Source: Candidatus Methanohalarchaeum thermophilum | GTDB lineage: Archaea; Halobacteriota; Methanonatronarchaeia; Methanonatronarchaeales; Methanonatronarchaeaceae | Direction: 5' to 3' | Assembly (NCBI GenBank): GCA_001914405.1 | Contig: MSDW01000001.1 | Span: 930,001 to 994,000 of the forward strand | Length of the DNA stretch: 64,000 nucleotides | Translations under genes and position numbers: made by a program | Notes under the pieces: generated by a model | Seen by the model: only the letters and a program-made list of their open reading frames with translations | What the model was told of the DNA's origin: nothing | Database searches by the model: none | In this document: positions 1-9,618 of the stretch, piece after piece | Position numbering within the stretch: the stretch's first letter is position 1 | Layout of the letters: every line of letters begins with the position of its first letter

Positions 1-430
1 CTGCCATTGATAAACCTAAAAGTAAAGCACCTATTGCTACATCTATTTGAGCATAGAACATTGTTTTGACTGGTAATTTCTTAATTGAGGGTACAAATAA
101 TAACAGAATTGCTGATGCTACAATGAAGATGTATCCCGATATTGTTACAGGTATATTCATCCAATAGAGCATTGTAAAAGACATACCGCCTCCTAGGCCT
201 AGTAATGGCCCGAAAACCATATTTAGAGTTCCTCCAACTATGTTTTCGCTTGCAAACTCTATTACGCCCAATATAACTAAGCCTATGCTTATGGTTGTTA
301 TCCAAACACCTAAGAGTGGACCAGAGCTATGTGGTACCTGACCAGTTACAAAAGCCCAGATCCCAATCACTATGGGAGCTATCAAAAATAAGCTAGCAGG
401 AGTTCCTTCAGCCCAACTAATAAATATCAC
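1..430 (-). CDS. Polytopic membrane protein, possibly GPR1/FUN34/YaaH (acetate transporter-like), partial
   Basis: The reading frame is open on the minus strand from a GTG at 430 to the window edge, so the C-terminus is missing. It encodes about 143 residues with at least four hydrophobic segments. The segment containing GVIEFASENIVGG, followed by FGPLLGLGGGMSF, resembles the region of the GPR1/FUN34/YaaH family where an E-x(n)-G-N-T-F-G stretch precedes an aromatic helix. The N-terminal NPAPLGL signature of that family is not clear here; GTPASLFLIAP sits at its place. No strong Shine-Dalgarno is seen, and the frame could begin slightly further upstream. The polytopic membrane call is firm; the family and any acetate or ammonium transport role are tentative. 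Confidence 0.5.
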   Translation of the reverse strand, partial: MIFISWAEGTPASLFLIAPIVIGIWAFVTGQVPHSSGPLLGVWITTISIGLVILGVIEFASENIVGGTLNMVFGPLLGLGGGMSFTMLYWMNIPVTISGYIFIVASAILLLFVPSIKKLPVKTMFYAQIDVAIGALLLGLSMA

Positions 431-842
431 CTGATAAGGATATGTAAACAAAACATAAATAATTAATTAAAATAACAGAGGGGGTTATAGAAATTATCTA
501 TTTGACTGAAAAGACACCTTTCTAAATCTTTTGATTAGGTAGGGGTAGTTCACTGGATCTTGTTATTTTCTATTCATATTTAAGCTGGGGAGATTACCGC
601 GAGATTTTGTAATGTCAGTTAGATTGAGATGAACATAAATAAAGAGATTGAGATCAATTAGGTTTGATAGGAGTTCCTGTAAATCATAGGTTCCTTTAAA
701 TAATGAAGTTCTTTTGAAAGGTTTTTTCATGACTAGGTAGCTTCAAAAGAGTGTTTTTAGGATGTAAAAACTGTTCAAATCTATTTAATGATTTATCAGC
801 ATTGGATGTGTTCTTATGATTTGGTGTTTTTTGGAATGAGTT
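431..842. other. Intergenic region with one solo hairpin, otherwise no gene
   Basis: No convincing reading frame. It holds the 55-bp IS605-type solo hairpin listed at 499-553 and AT-rich sequence. It separates the membrane-protein fragment from the 3' end of the DUF2124 gene. Confidence 0.6.
499..553 (+). repeat. Solo IS605-type end hairpin S1
   Basis: A single imperfect palindrome (CTTTCTAAATCTTTTGATT, then AGGTAGGGG) ends in TAGTTCAC and is preceded by TTATC. It matches the left hairpin of the family B element at 6417 almost base for base and the right end of the TnpB element at 9436. It looks like a minimal element in which left and right ends have collapsed into one hairpin. Confidence 0.6.
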
Positions 843-1325
843 CTATTTTTTATATAATTTAACTGGGTTAAATGTTGTATCGAGTAAATATTTGAAATCC
901 AAAGTTTCTACCCAATCTTCATCAAAGAAGATTCCCATGAAGCACATGCCAATTAAGCAAGATGGTGATAATTTGTCTATTAGCTCTTTTACATCTTCTA
1001 TCCCTGTTTTAGTTTGAGGCATGGCCAAACCTCCTAATAAAACCAGAGCTGAAGGATTAGATAGCTCTTTTTTCTCTTCAAGTTCACTAACTTCTATTCC
1101 AATCTCTCCTTCAACTAACTTTTTAGCTTTAGCTATTTCTGTATTAGGAATAAAATAAGATTTCGATGTTTTCCTTGATGAATACGCTGCTAGTTCAGCA
1201 AAAGGAATGCAAGTAAAACTAGATCCTGAGAAAACAATCTTTTCTAAATTCTTATCAGCAGCTAGACTAGCAAATTTTCGCAATAAAAAAGAAATACCCG
1301 ATCCTTCATCTATTTTTTTAATCAA
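843..1325 (-). CDS. DUF2124 family protein (methanogen-conserved)
   Basis: A protein of 160 residues with the conserved DUF2124 landmarks: a FSGSSFTCIPFAEL segment, the central LVLLGGLAMPQ motif, and a C-terminal IGMCFMGIFFDEDW segment followed by a short tail. Function is unknown; the family is found mainly in methanogens and has a Rossmann-like beta/alpha pattern. I prefer the TTG at 1325 because a GGAGG ribosome-binding site lies eight bases upstream; an ATG at 1358 in the same frame would place that site inside the gene. The gene stands alone between the solo hairpin region and a transporter pseudogene. Confidence 0.8.
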   Translation of the reverse strand: MIKKIDEGSGISFLLRKFASLAADKNLEKIVFSGSSFTCIPFAELAAYSSRKTSKSYFIPNTEIAKAKKLVEGEIGIEVSELEEKKELSNPSALVLLGGLAMPQTKTGIEDVKELIDKLSPSCLIGMCFMGIFFDEDWVETLDFKYLLDTTFNPVKLYKK

Positions 1326-1619
1326 TTTGTTTTCCTCCAAGAAAAATAGTAATATCAAAATTTGTGTATAGAGACAACAATAAATCTTTTCTTAATTAAC
1401 CTATTAAAGTCCCTTTTAGTTAATGATCTAAATAGCCTTAAAAAATTCTTTTTGAATACATAATTAATATTTGTTATATCTTCTATGATTAACAAAAGAA
1501 AAGCATAATGTTAATAATGGATATAAGATATTAGGATTTTTTAGCTTATTTAGTGAGAAGTCTCATTTTTCACGAGCAAATACCGAAAAAAGATAGAGTT
1601 AGTTCACAGTCCTCAGAAA

Positions 1620-2907
1620 AATGCTATTCTGGGTACGGTTACTAGTGAAAGAATGATTTGTAATGGAATTCCAACTCTTAAATAGTTGGAGAATCTGTAA
1701 CCGCTGGGTCTATAAATAAATAGGTTGGTCTAGTAGCCAACTAGACTAAGAAATGCGGTTGAAACTGCAAAAGTAACTGCTAGTACAAAAGCAAAGGAGT
1801 TAGATCCTATGTTAAAGCTGCTTCAATAGCGACAGGAATCATTACTACAGTAACGTTATTATTTATTACTCCTGTTATAACTCCACCGAAAATGTAAAAT
1901 ACCCAAATCACTCCAATTTTTAGTGAGAAAATTCGCTGTATAAGCCATTAAATCCCCTAATAAATCGTCTCCCCCAGTTTACTTGGGTGCTATTCCGAGA
2001 GGGATCACCCCAGCTAAAAGAAGTATTACACCTCATTGAACTTTTTCATAAATCTCATTTGGCTTTAAAACGCTTGTACCAACCATTGTAACTACCTCTC
2101 CTAGTGCAGTTAAAACAATGTCTAACAAAAGTTTGAAAGTGATTTAAAAACTAATATTCCAGTAAAATTAAATAAAAATATACCAATTATGTTCCAGGGC
2201 ATTGCTACTAATCTTGCAACGCTAAACATAATTATTAAAACATTAAGAATCTTTTCAGTTTTATAACTAATTTTTCTTGGTTCTTAAGTAACTACAAAGT
2301 CCCTGCTCTGTGAAAGCTGCTCAAGTCTTCTCGGTCAAACCTATAAGAGAAGTGAATCACCGGCCCGAATTTCTGTCTCATTTAATCTATCATGAATTGT
2401 TTTACCTCTACCCCTAAAGGCCAAAACAGTAGCATTATATCTTTGTTGAAATGTGGAACTCTTCAATGTTTCTCCAATTAGAGAGGATCCGGGAGAGACA
2501 ACGATTTCTACAAACTTCAAATACTCCTTACCATTATATTTACGGATGTAGTCCCTCTCATGTGTAACTCTATCAGGTAGAAGTCGATAACCAATCGTCA
2601 TAAGATAAATGCTTCTCGTTAAAAGGACTATGAACCCAAGGAGAGTGAACTCAAACATTGAACAAGGGTGATTTAAGAGGTTAGCGGAAATATTGCTTGC
2701 AGGTAGATTTGTTAAAGTTCCGATCAAGGTCAGCATTCCTCCAAACATAGAAGCTTAAGATAATGGAATAAGTAACTTAGAAGGAGGTACATTTGCTTTT
2801 TCAGCAGTATTTGATATAATAGGTACGAGAACAGCTACAATAGGGGTACTATTTATTAATTCTGATATAGGTCCTGCTGTAGCAATTGTAGCTAGTAATT
2901 GTTTATC
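1620..2907 (-). pseudogene. SLC13 (DASS)-type anion permease with TrkA-C-like domain, decayed and truncated
   Basis: Pieces of one transporter can be read in several frames on the minus strand. Near 2910-2755 is a helix containing ELINSTPIVAVLVPI. After an in-frame stop at about 2755 comes MFGGMLTLIGTLTNL, the TGTSTN-type sodium/anion signature of SLC13 carriers. A TrkA-C-like stretch follows (FVEIVVSPGSSLIGETL), and near 1800-1640 the C-terminal helices with FAVSTAFLSLVGY, a stop, then TNLFIYRPSGYRFSNYLRVG. There are several stops and frameshifts. The N-terminal half is absent: homology ends at 2907, where the family B element begins directly after TTTATC, so its insertion probably broke the gene. 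Substrate cannot be assigned. Confidence 0.75.
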
Positions 2908-3363
2908 TCTAAGGTTGAGGAGACCTTTCCCCGAGTCTCTGATTTGGATAGGAGAATGAATCAACTACTGTAGTTAAGTTGTTTTCATTAACAATTAAAA
3001 ATTAATTGGCAGTTGGTTGGATTTGCCTGCCTCACCAAAAAGCAATCCCATTGTCTTTGGGGTATTTGGCTAAGTTAAATGCCTCAGATCTCTACATCGA
3101 ATAGGTGTGTTGAGTAAGTTCGAAACTTTTGGGGTAGGGGTCTAGTGGTAGTGTGGAGATTACCGGAGAGAACATAGGCGGAGCTATCCTAAGAGTTAAG
3201 TTAATATATGGGTCTTTGCATGTGCCCTGATCCAATTCTTCCTATGGAGCAAATAGTTCTCCTGTTGATCAGGTGCATGAGAAAATCCCAATGGAAAGAC
3301 GAACTCCATTTAGGATAAGGTCCGCAGGAAAATTCACTGCCTCTAGAAAGTGGGTCACTTCAT
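2908..3363 (+). mobile_element. Family B non-coding element, copy B1
   Basis: About 456 bp of non-coding DNA. It opens with an IS605-type left end (GAGGAGACC, hairpin, GAATGAATCAAC) directly after TTTATC and ends near GGGTCACTTCAT. The interior shares ordered blocks with the copies at 6417 and 55071, for example GGCAGTTGGTTGG, AAAAAGCAATCCC, TAGGGGTCTAGTGG and TTACCGGAGAGAACATA. A small hairpin, ATGGA-loop-TCCAT, lies near the 3' end. Copies differ by many substitutions and by indels not divisible by three, so this is more likely a structured RNA or a non-autonomous element than a gene. Confidence 0.6.
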
Positions 3364-3743
3364 GTATATCTAATAAAATTTCCCAGTTTATCTCCATAAC
3401 TGGAAACATATGATTTATTATATTTAAAACTATTGTACATTGTTTTCCTGCTTTTTTCGAGTGTTACTCTAAAAACATAAAGAAAAACATTTTTTGCTAA
3501 ATATTTTCGAGAAATAGGTTTTTTCTTCAGATAACTGTTAGATAGAATCTAGGGTTTTTCCTTTATATATGGAAAAGATTGAGAAGATAAGGATGGGTAT
3601 AGGAACTACTTAAATTTTGTCTAATCGTTAATTTGAGTAATTTTCTTTCGGTAAATAACGCCAATTGTAGCCTATAGGATTTAGGTTTTAGTAGTTAATT
3701 TATATTAAATTGTAACATTAATTGGTGTAAGGTTGATTTACAG
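3364..3743. other. Intergenic region upstream of the histidine kinase
   Basis: AT-rich and without a reading frame. AT-rich stretches near 3690-3720 (around TTTATATTAAATTG) could serve as the promoter of the downstream kinase. Nothing else was recognised. Confidence 0.4.
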
Positions 3744-6293
3744 GTGATAGAAGCCCTACTAGTAGATGACGATAAGAGTTTTTTAGACCTAGCTAAAACC
3801 TATTTAGAAAATGAGAATGAGAATTTAGAAGTAGAGGTTTCTAGTTCTTCAAAGAAAGCGATGAAATTAATTGAAGGAAGAGAGTATGATTGTATCGTTA
3901 GCGATTATCAGATGCCTGGGTTAAATGGCTTAGAATTACTTAAGAGAGTTAGAGAAGATCTTTGTAGTAATATTCCTTTTATTGTTTTTACTGGAAAAGG
4001 CCGAGAGGAAGTTGCCATAGATGCACTTAACTTAGGAGCTGATCGTTATCTTCAAAAAGGAGGAAGTCCAAAATCTCAGTTTGGGGCTCTAGCCCATTAT
4101 ATTTCTAAAGAGGTTGAATGGCATAGAACTGAGAAAGCTTTGAAAAAAAGTGAGAAAAAATATCGTAGGCTGTTGGAAACTACTCAGGAAGCGATATTTG
4201 TTCATGATATGCAGGGAGAGATAGATTTTGCAAATATGGGGAGATTGGAAAAGCTAGGTTATGATGAAGAAGAGTTGGAGGGAGAAAATGTTCTGGATTT
4301 CATTCCTGATAACCAAAAGGAGATAATTGAGGGTCATAGAAGAGACCGGTTAAAGGGAGATAAGGGCTCATATTTATTTGAAATAGATATTTTTTCAAAA
4401 AATGGAAAAAAGATACCTGTAGAAATTAGTTCCACTCCATTAGTTGAAAACAACGAAATTCAAAAGATCTTACTTACAGTTAGAGATATTACAGAGCTAA
4501 AGTCAAGAAGAGAAAAGTTTTCAACTCTTTTTGATGTTGGACCAGACCCTGCATATATATTAGACAGGAAAGGGGAAATTGAAGAAGTTAACCAAGCGTT
4601 CTGTGAAAAAAGTGGATATGATAAAGATGAAATTATTGGTAAAACTGTTAATGAGCTTCCTTTTTTAACGGAAGAAACCAAAAAAATGGTTTTAGAGGGA
4701 TTTAGAAAAAGAATGGCTGGAGAGAAAGTTCCATTTGAAATGGAACCGCCATATACTGTTCAGGTCGAGACAAAAGATGGGGCAAAGAGATTTGGTCAAA
4801 TAAACATATCGGTTCTAAAAAAAGGCGATAAGCCAACTGGTGTAGTGGGCATAGTAAGAGATATTACCGAGCAGAAAGAATTGGAGCGAAATCTGAAAAA
4901 AACTCGGTCTAGATTAAAGAGATCTCAGAAATTGGCGAAAATTGGTAGTTGGAATATCGATTTAGAAACTTGTAAATTGAAGTTGTCGGAGGAAACCTAT
5001 CGAATATTTGGATTACCTCCTGGAAAACCAATGGATTACAATAAGTTCCTAAAATACGTCCATCCGGAAGATCGTGACTATGTGAAAGAAGAATTGAAGA
5101 AGGCCCTTAAAAAAGGAGAATGTGAGATTGAACATAGAATTTTAATCGACGAGGAAATAAAATGGGTAAGAGAAAAGGCAGATATAAAATTTAATGAAGA
5201 GGGGGATCCTCTCGAGGTTATTGGAAGTTTACAAGACATTACTAAACAGAAAAAAAGAGAGAAAAAATTAAAAGAGAGGGAAGAGCGTCTTGAAACGCAT
5301 TTATCGCAAACACCGGCAGTAATTTATACCTATGAGGTTATTAAGGGAAACCCAGAAACAACCTATGTTAGTGAAAGTGTCAAGGATGTACTGGGACATG
5401 AACCTGAATACTATACAAGTGACCCTCAAAACTTTTTGAATGACCTTCATCCAGAAGATAAACAAAAATTGTTTGAAAAGGAAGAAAAATTAATTACTGA
5501 AGAGGATACGGATAACATCACTGTAGATTACAGGTTCAAAGATAAAAAAGGTAATTACCATTGGTTACGGGATGAAGAAAAGATTCTATCGGATGAGGAA
5601 AATCACAAGAAGGTGATTGGAGCTTGGTGGGACATCACCGAAAGAAAGCGGGCTGAAGAAAGAAAAGAATTCCTTCATAGCTTGTTAAGGCATGATGTAC
5701 AAAACAAGAACCAAGTAGTGGAAGGATATCTAGAATTGTTAGAGGAAGATCTGGGAGAAACAAATGACTACTTAAAAAAGGCAAAGGAAGCATGTCAAAC
5801 TAGTCAAGAAATTATAGAAAAAATTAGAGTTCTAAGAGCAGTCGAAAAGGAAGAAATAGAAGAAATTAGTTTGAAACCATTTACTCAAGAAATAATAAAA
5901 GAGAATAGAGCTAGAGCAGAAGAAAATGACTTTGAATTAATACATAATTGTCCAACTCAAGGATGTAAGGTAAAAGCCGGACAACTACTAAATGAATTAT
6001 TCAGTAACTTGATCGAGAACGCAATTAAACACTCAGAAGGCAGTAAAATAATAATTAACGGAAAAGAAAAAGAAGACAAAATAATCTGTATGGTAGAAGA
6101 CAATGGAAAAGGAATACCGGATAAAATCAAAAATAAGATCTTCAAAAAAGGCTATCAACATGGTGAAACAGCTGAAACAGGACTAGGATTATATCTAGTA
6201 AAAGAAATCGCAGAAGAGTACAATGGAAAGGTAGAGGCCAAAGATTCAGAACTAGGAGGAACCAGGTTCGAGGTACACCTGCAGAAAGCTTGA
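3744..6293 (+). CDS. Hybrid sensor histidine kinase: receiver, four PAS domains, HisKA/HATPase
   Basis: An 849-residue soluble signalling protein starting at GTG. Residues 1-120 are a response-regulator receiver, with acidic residues near D8-D10 and the phospho-acceptor D54 in IVSDYQMPG. Four PAS/PAC modules follow at about 140-250, 255-380, 395-505 and 515-635, each ending in a VRDITE- or WDITE-type PAC tail. The kinase core has its H-box at H650 (LLRHDVQNK, archaeal HisKA type), N-box NLIENAIKH near 756, G1 box VEDNGKGIPD and G2 box GLGLYLVKEI near 812. There are no membrane helices, so it should sense a cytoplasmic cue. No separate output regulator lies beside it; the N-terminal receiver could accept phosphate from another kinase. 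It stands alone, flanked by two family B elements. Confidence 0.93.
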   Translation: MIEALLVDDDKSFLDLAKTYLENENENLEVEVSSSSKKAMKLIEGREYDCIVSDYQMPGLNGLELLKRVREDLCSNIPFIVFTGKGREEVAIDALNLGADRYLQKGGSPKSQFGALAHYISKEVEWHRTEKALKKSEKKYRRLLETTQEAIFVHDMQGEIDFANMGRLEKLGYDEEELEGENVLDFIPDNQKEIIEGHRRDRLKGDKGSYLFEIDIFSKNGKKIPVEISSTPLVENNEIQKILLTVRDITELKSRREKFSTLFDVGPDPAYILDRKGEIEEVNQAFCEKSGYDKDEIIGKTVNELPFLTEETKKMVLEGFRKRMAGEKVPFEMEPPYTVQVETKDGAKRFGQINISVLKKGDKPTGVVGIVRDITEQKELERNLKKTRSRLKRSQKLAKIGSWNIDLETCKLKLSEETYRIFGLPPGKPMDYNKFLKYVHPEDRDYVKEELKKALKKGECEIEHRILIDEEIKWVREKADIKFNEEGDPLEVIGSLQDITKQKKREKKLKEREERLETHLSQTPAVIYTYEVIKGNPETTYVSESVKDVLGHEPEYYTSDPQNFLNDLHPEDKQKLFEKEEKLITEEDTDNITVDYRFKDKKGNYHWLRDEEKILSDEENHKKVIGAWWDITERKRAEERKEFLHSLLRHDVQNKNQVVEGYLELLEEDLGETNDYLKKAKEACQTSQEIIEKIRVLRAVEKEEIEEISLKPFTQEIIKENRARAEENDFELIHNCPTQGCKVKAGQLLNELFSNLIENAIKHSEGSKIIINGKEKEDKIICMVEDNGKGIPDKIKNKIFKKGYQHGETAETGLGLYLVKEIAEEYNGKVEAKDSELGGTRFEVHLQKA

Positions 6294-6416
6294 TTTTATC
6301 TTAGTGGTCGAGATGACCTCTCTTCTTCTCAAATTTCTGATTTTAAGTAGAAATATCAATCAACTGTACCAATTAAATAATTTTAATACCGATTAAAATT
6401 AAGCCATCAGTTTATC

Positions 6417-6829
6417 TATTTGACTGAAAAGACACCTTCCTAAATCTCTGATTAGGTAGGGGTAGTTCACTTGGCTTGTCTAACTCAACAAAAAAACCGA
6501 TTCCCCGTTTTTTGAGGATTGGCTTAACTCTCAGATCCCTACATCGAATGGGATACAAGATAAGATCGAAACCATTTTTGGGGAAGAGTCTTGGTTGCTG
6601 GTGTTGAGGTTACCGGGGAGAACATAAGCGGAACCGATATGAGTTAATATTTGACACTTTCTTCGTGTCCTAATACAGAGCTTTTACCATAAAGCAAATG
6701 GTTACCAGATATTGATCGTGTGTATAAGAGAAGCCGGTGATGGAAAAATCAAACTTCTCTGGATAAAGGGTACATCGGGAAAAACCTTTCTTTTGGAAAA
6801 AATGTGAGTAAGGTTAGAGGTGATCTCAC
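6417..6829 (+). mobile_element. Family B non-coding element, copy B2
   Basis: About 413 bp, preceded by TTTATC at 6411-6416. The left hairpin is nearly identical to solo S1, including its TAGTTCAC end. The body matches B1 and B3 in order: CAGATCCCTACATCGAAT, GAGGTTACCGGGGAGAAC, CATAAGCGGA, a GTGTCCTAAT block, ATGGAAAAATCAAAC and TGGATAAAGG. It ends near GAGGTGATCTCAC. It is the most diverged copy of family B and contains no conserved reading frame. Confidence 0.6.
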
Positions 6830-6883
6830 TATTCTGGTTGGATTATAAAAACTAGGAAAATGAAAGTTAAAATTGACTAGGAT

Positions 6884-7297
6884 GTGACCTCCTCACCTAC
6901 CTAACCGTTGGTTAGGAAGGTGCTTCCATCCATTTACAAGACCAGTATCCAGGGTTTGGTGCCTTGTTACCGGATGGTCTAACAGAGGCAGACACGGTCT
7001 GCCAGGATATTGCAGGCCTGCAAGGACTTAAATACTGGTTTCCAGGACAGGCACCCATGTCCGTCACTACTATGTGCCTTGGTCCTGGGCTCGGCCACAG
7101 AGCCCCGTTCCCAACCCCACCACGTATCTATTGCGATAGAGCCCTGCACTCAAGTGCTTGCCCACTTAAACTTGGCTATTGGGCTAGGAACCTCTCAACA
7201 AAAAACCCCATTTGCCACCCAAATACAAATACCCTGTGGTAATTCATCCCCCTACCTAAAATCAGAGATTTGAGGAGGGGATTTCTCACCAAACAAA
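6884..7297 (-). mobile_element. Family C non-coding element, copy C1
   Basis: A 414-bp GC-rich element on the minus strand. Read 5'-3' it begins after TTTAAC with TTTGTTTGGTGAGAAATCCC and a left hairpin, and ends GGTGAGGAGGTCAC. The interior contains a GGCAGACCGTGTCTGCC hairpin, CTGG-AAA-CCAG, GCACTTGAGTGC and a GGGCTC...GAGCCC stem. These recur in the copies at 39847 and 55729. Short reading frames cross it, but frame is not kept between copies, so I treat it as non-coding and probably a structured RNA. Confidence 0.65.
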
Positions 7298-7459
7298 GTT
7301 AAATGGAAAAATTTTTATAGAATTTTGGTCACTTTTAGATTTAATTTTTTTGTGCTAGATTGGTTCCTATATATACGCTAAAGTAACTTAACTAAGTAAA
7401 TTTTAATTAATTTGAATTGAATCTAGAGTTGTTAAGAGGTAAGTTAAAGGAGGTTTAGG

Positions 7460-7495
7460 ATGTCTGTTAATGGAGAGTGTTTAAGTGAGGGATGA
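7460..7495 (+). CDS. Possible 11-codon leader peptide before the cysteine-rich protein
   Basis: A strong Shine-Dalgarno (AAAGGAGG at 7446-7453) sits in front of an ATG at 7460 that opens [11 protein letters not shown] and stops at 7493-7495. The GTG of the next gene lies inside it at 7485, in a different frame. It may be a translationally coupled leader. Alternatively it is the original start of the downstream gene, displaced by a one-base indel. Confidence 0.35.
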   Translation: MSVNGECLSEG

Positions 7496-7754
7496 GTCTT
7501 TTAAGTTTTTTCAAAATAGGGAGTGTCAATTTTTTCCTTGTCATGATGTCCCAGAGGATGAAATGAACTGTAAGTATTGTTACTGTCCGCTTTATCCGCT
7601 TGAGGACTGTGGTGGGGATTACGAGATACTAGAAAATGGGGTAAAAGATTGTTCAGATTGTAAAAAAGTTCATAGGCCAGGTGCTCATGAATATGTAACT
7701 AAAAAGCTTAAAGAAGCGCATGAATCAGGGGAAATAGGGTTTTTTAGGGAATAG
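7485..7754 (+). CDS. Cysteine-rich small domain protein (PF04071-like)
   Basis: An 89-residue protein matching the Cys-rich small domain family: [32 protein letters not shown], then [11 protein letters not shown]-like spacing ([12 protein letters not shown]) and a His/Pro-rich segment. Eight or more conserved cysteines suggest metal binding. The family often sits beside cobalamin-salvage genes in methanogens and clostridia, but its biochemical role is not established. The GTG start at 7485 gives MRDESFKFF; the only clear ribosome-binding site belongs to the overlapping mini-frame at 7460, so start and regulation are uncertain. It lies about 2 kb upstream of a corrinoid/ferric-type ABC importer, with a dead transposon between. 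Confidence 0.8.
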   Translation: MRDESFKFFQNRECQFFPCHDVPEDEMNCKYCYCPLYPLEDCGGDYEILENGVKDCSDCKKVHRPGAHEYVTKKLKEAHESGEIGFFRE

Positions 7755-8051
7755 TTTAATTTAAGGGGGTCTTCTTTGTTTGCTAAAAGGAATTATTAGG
7801 GTGGTTGAAAATCTGTGCCTCTTTAGGGTAGTAATATGAATTGATCCGGGAGATGTTTACAGGTTTTGTCGCATTGCTTTTTTGTGTTAGTTGGGTGGTT
7901 TTTCTTTGGATATTTGGGTTATGGTGTTTTGAAGTTGGGTGATTGGTAATTTGTTTTTATCTATTCATCGGAGAAGACCTCTTCCTTTCTTTGATAGGGA
8001 GGGGATGAATCCGATGTCTTTTAAAATGAAAGGGTTTAAATAAAAAGATAT

Positions 8052-9409
8052 ATGCTATATGTTAGGGAAATGAAGAAGTCATTGAGACAGAACCTACGAG
8101 GACTAACTAAACAAGAATATGAGATATTGAAGAAGATGAGTCACAAATCCAAGGATCTATACAACGAAACACTCTACGAAGTAAGACAATATTTCTTCAA
8201 CAACGGAGAATATCTCAGTTATTACAATGCCTATAAGAGACTAAAAGGAGAAAGCGAAAACTACGAAGTCCTAACTTCTCAAATGGCTCAACAAACAATG
8301 AAGCACGTAGACAAAGTGTTTAAGTCATTCTTTAACTTAATAAAGAAAAAAAGAGAAGGTAAATACGATGCTGAAGCAAGTCCACCTAACTACCTAGAAA
8401 AAGACGGACACTTTTCACTAATATTTCCTAAGTCAAAGTTTCCAAGTTAAAGAAGACCACATAAGAATAGGTGTCCCAAGAAGTTTCAGAGAAAAATATG
8501 GGTACACCAAAAAAGAAATCCAGATAGATTTCACTTACGAGAAACTAAAACAAAGCCACATCGACATCAAACAACTACACATAATTCCAAGAGCAAAAGC
8601 ACAATACTTCGAATACAGAATCATATATGAAGAGGAAAAGGAACCAATTGATATAACGGAAGGTACTTGGTTAAGTATCGACTTGAATCTTGATAACCTC
8701 GTCGCTTGTGTTGGCCATCTTGGACGCTCATTCATATTGGATGGGCGATTACTTATAATCGTATAACAGATGGTTTAATAAAGAGGTAGCGAGATTACAG
8801 AGTATTAAAGACAAACAAGGTATTAAAGAAACCACAAAGAGAATAAATAAGCTATTCCGAGATCGAGAAAACTATATACACGATTATTTAAATAAAGCAA
8901 TCAAGGTAATTGTTGAATACTGTAAAGAAGAAAGAATCGAGAAAGTGTTCTGTGGCGATGGAAAGGGTTGGAGACAAGGAATCAATTTAGGTGATAGCAA
9001 CAACGAGAAATTTGTTCAAATATCTTTCGATAAGTTCAAGCAAAAACTCAAGCATAAACTAGAGTTCTATGATATAGAGTTCAAGTTAGTTGATGAATCC
9101 TACACCAGTAAGTGCAGTTTCTTTGATAGCGAGTCTATAGAACATCACGAAGAGTACGTTGGTTCAAGGGTGGAAAGAGGTCTATTTAAAACAAGTGATG
9201 GAGTTTTAATAAATGCTGATGTAAATGGAGCGTTAAATATCGCTAAGAAAGGATTAAAAGAAATAGATGAGGGTAAGCCTGAAACTTTGGGAGTAGGGTG
9301 TAGTGGTGGTGTGGACACGCCAAGGAGAATAAGGAAACCCTTTGGGTTAGGATGCGGCTCAGATATAAGTGAGAGCCTAATTCAAATTTCTTCTGAATTC
9401 CCTTCCTAA
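8052..9409 (+). pseudogene. tnpB: TnpB (OrfB) nuclease, two frameshifts
   Basis: Three pieces in different frames make one TnpB-like protein. Residues from [18 protein letters not shown] run to about 8450, where one extra base shifts the frame before [15 protein letters not shown]. The RuvC-I Asp lies in [13 protein letters not shown] second frameshift near 8750 precedes [14 protein letters not shown]. The 3' part holds [12 protein letters not shown] and the Ruv[18 protein letters not shown] motif. It belongs to the clade without a complete CxxC zinc ribbon. The parent would have been about 440 residues. It is not expected to make active protein. Confidence 0.85.
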
Positions 9410-9436
9410 TCATTTGATTATGTAGGGGTAGTTCAC
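9290..9436 (+). ncRNA. Candidate TnpB omega/guide RNA of element 1
   Basis: The 3' end of tnpB and the following DNA up to the right end (GGTGTGGACACGCC hairpin, AAACCCTTTGGGTT hairpin, then the right-end hairpin finishing GTTCAC) occupy the position where TnpB systems make their guide RNA. Bases after 9436 (ACATTGGTTTTTGG) would be the guide. This is inferred from position and hairpins only. Confidence 0.4.
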
Positions 9437-9618
9437 ACATTGGTTTTTGGTTGAATTAACTTTGTTTTTTAAATTTATTCTTATTTTTTTAAACAAAACT
9501 TAATTAAGTCTGTGAGCAAATATTCAAATATTGGATTAAAGAGTATTTGATTAATTTAAATGATCTTGTAAAACTTGGTTTTTTTGTTAATTTGAATCTT
9601 TATGAAAAGGAGGATAAA

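Larger units (their letters stand above)
7961..9436 (+). mobile_element. IS605-group element with dead TnpB (element 1, no TnpA)
   Basis: The left end follows TTTATC (7956-7961) and contains GGAGAAGACCTCTTCC, a hairpin and GGGGATGAATCC. The right end at 9395-9436 is CCCTTCCTAATCATTTGATT followed by a GTAGGGG...GTTCAC tail. There are no terminal inverted repeats or target duplication, as expected for IS200/IS605 chemistry. The only gene is a broken tnpB; no TnpA lies within, so movement would need a transposase in trans. Confidence 0.75.

Noticed and set aside
6964-7273. Open frames of about 90 residues across family C copy C1 (similar ones at 39790 and 55677)
   Set aside because: Frame shifts between copies because of indels; changes preserve hairpins rather than codons; no ribosome-binding sites.
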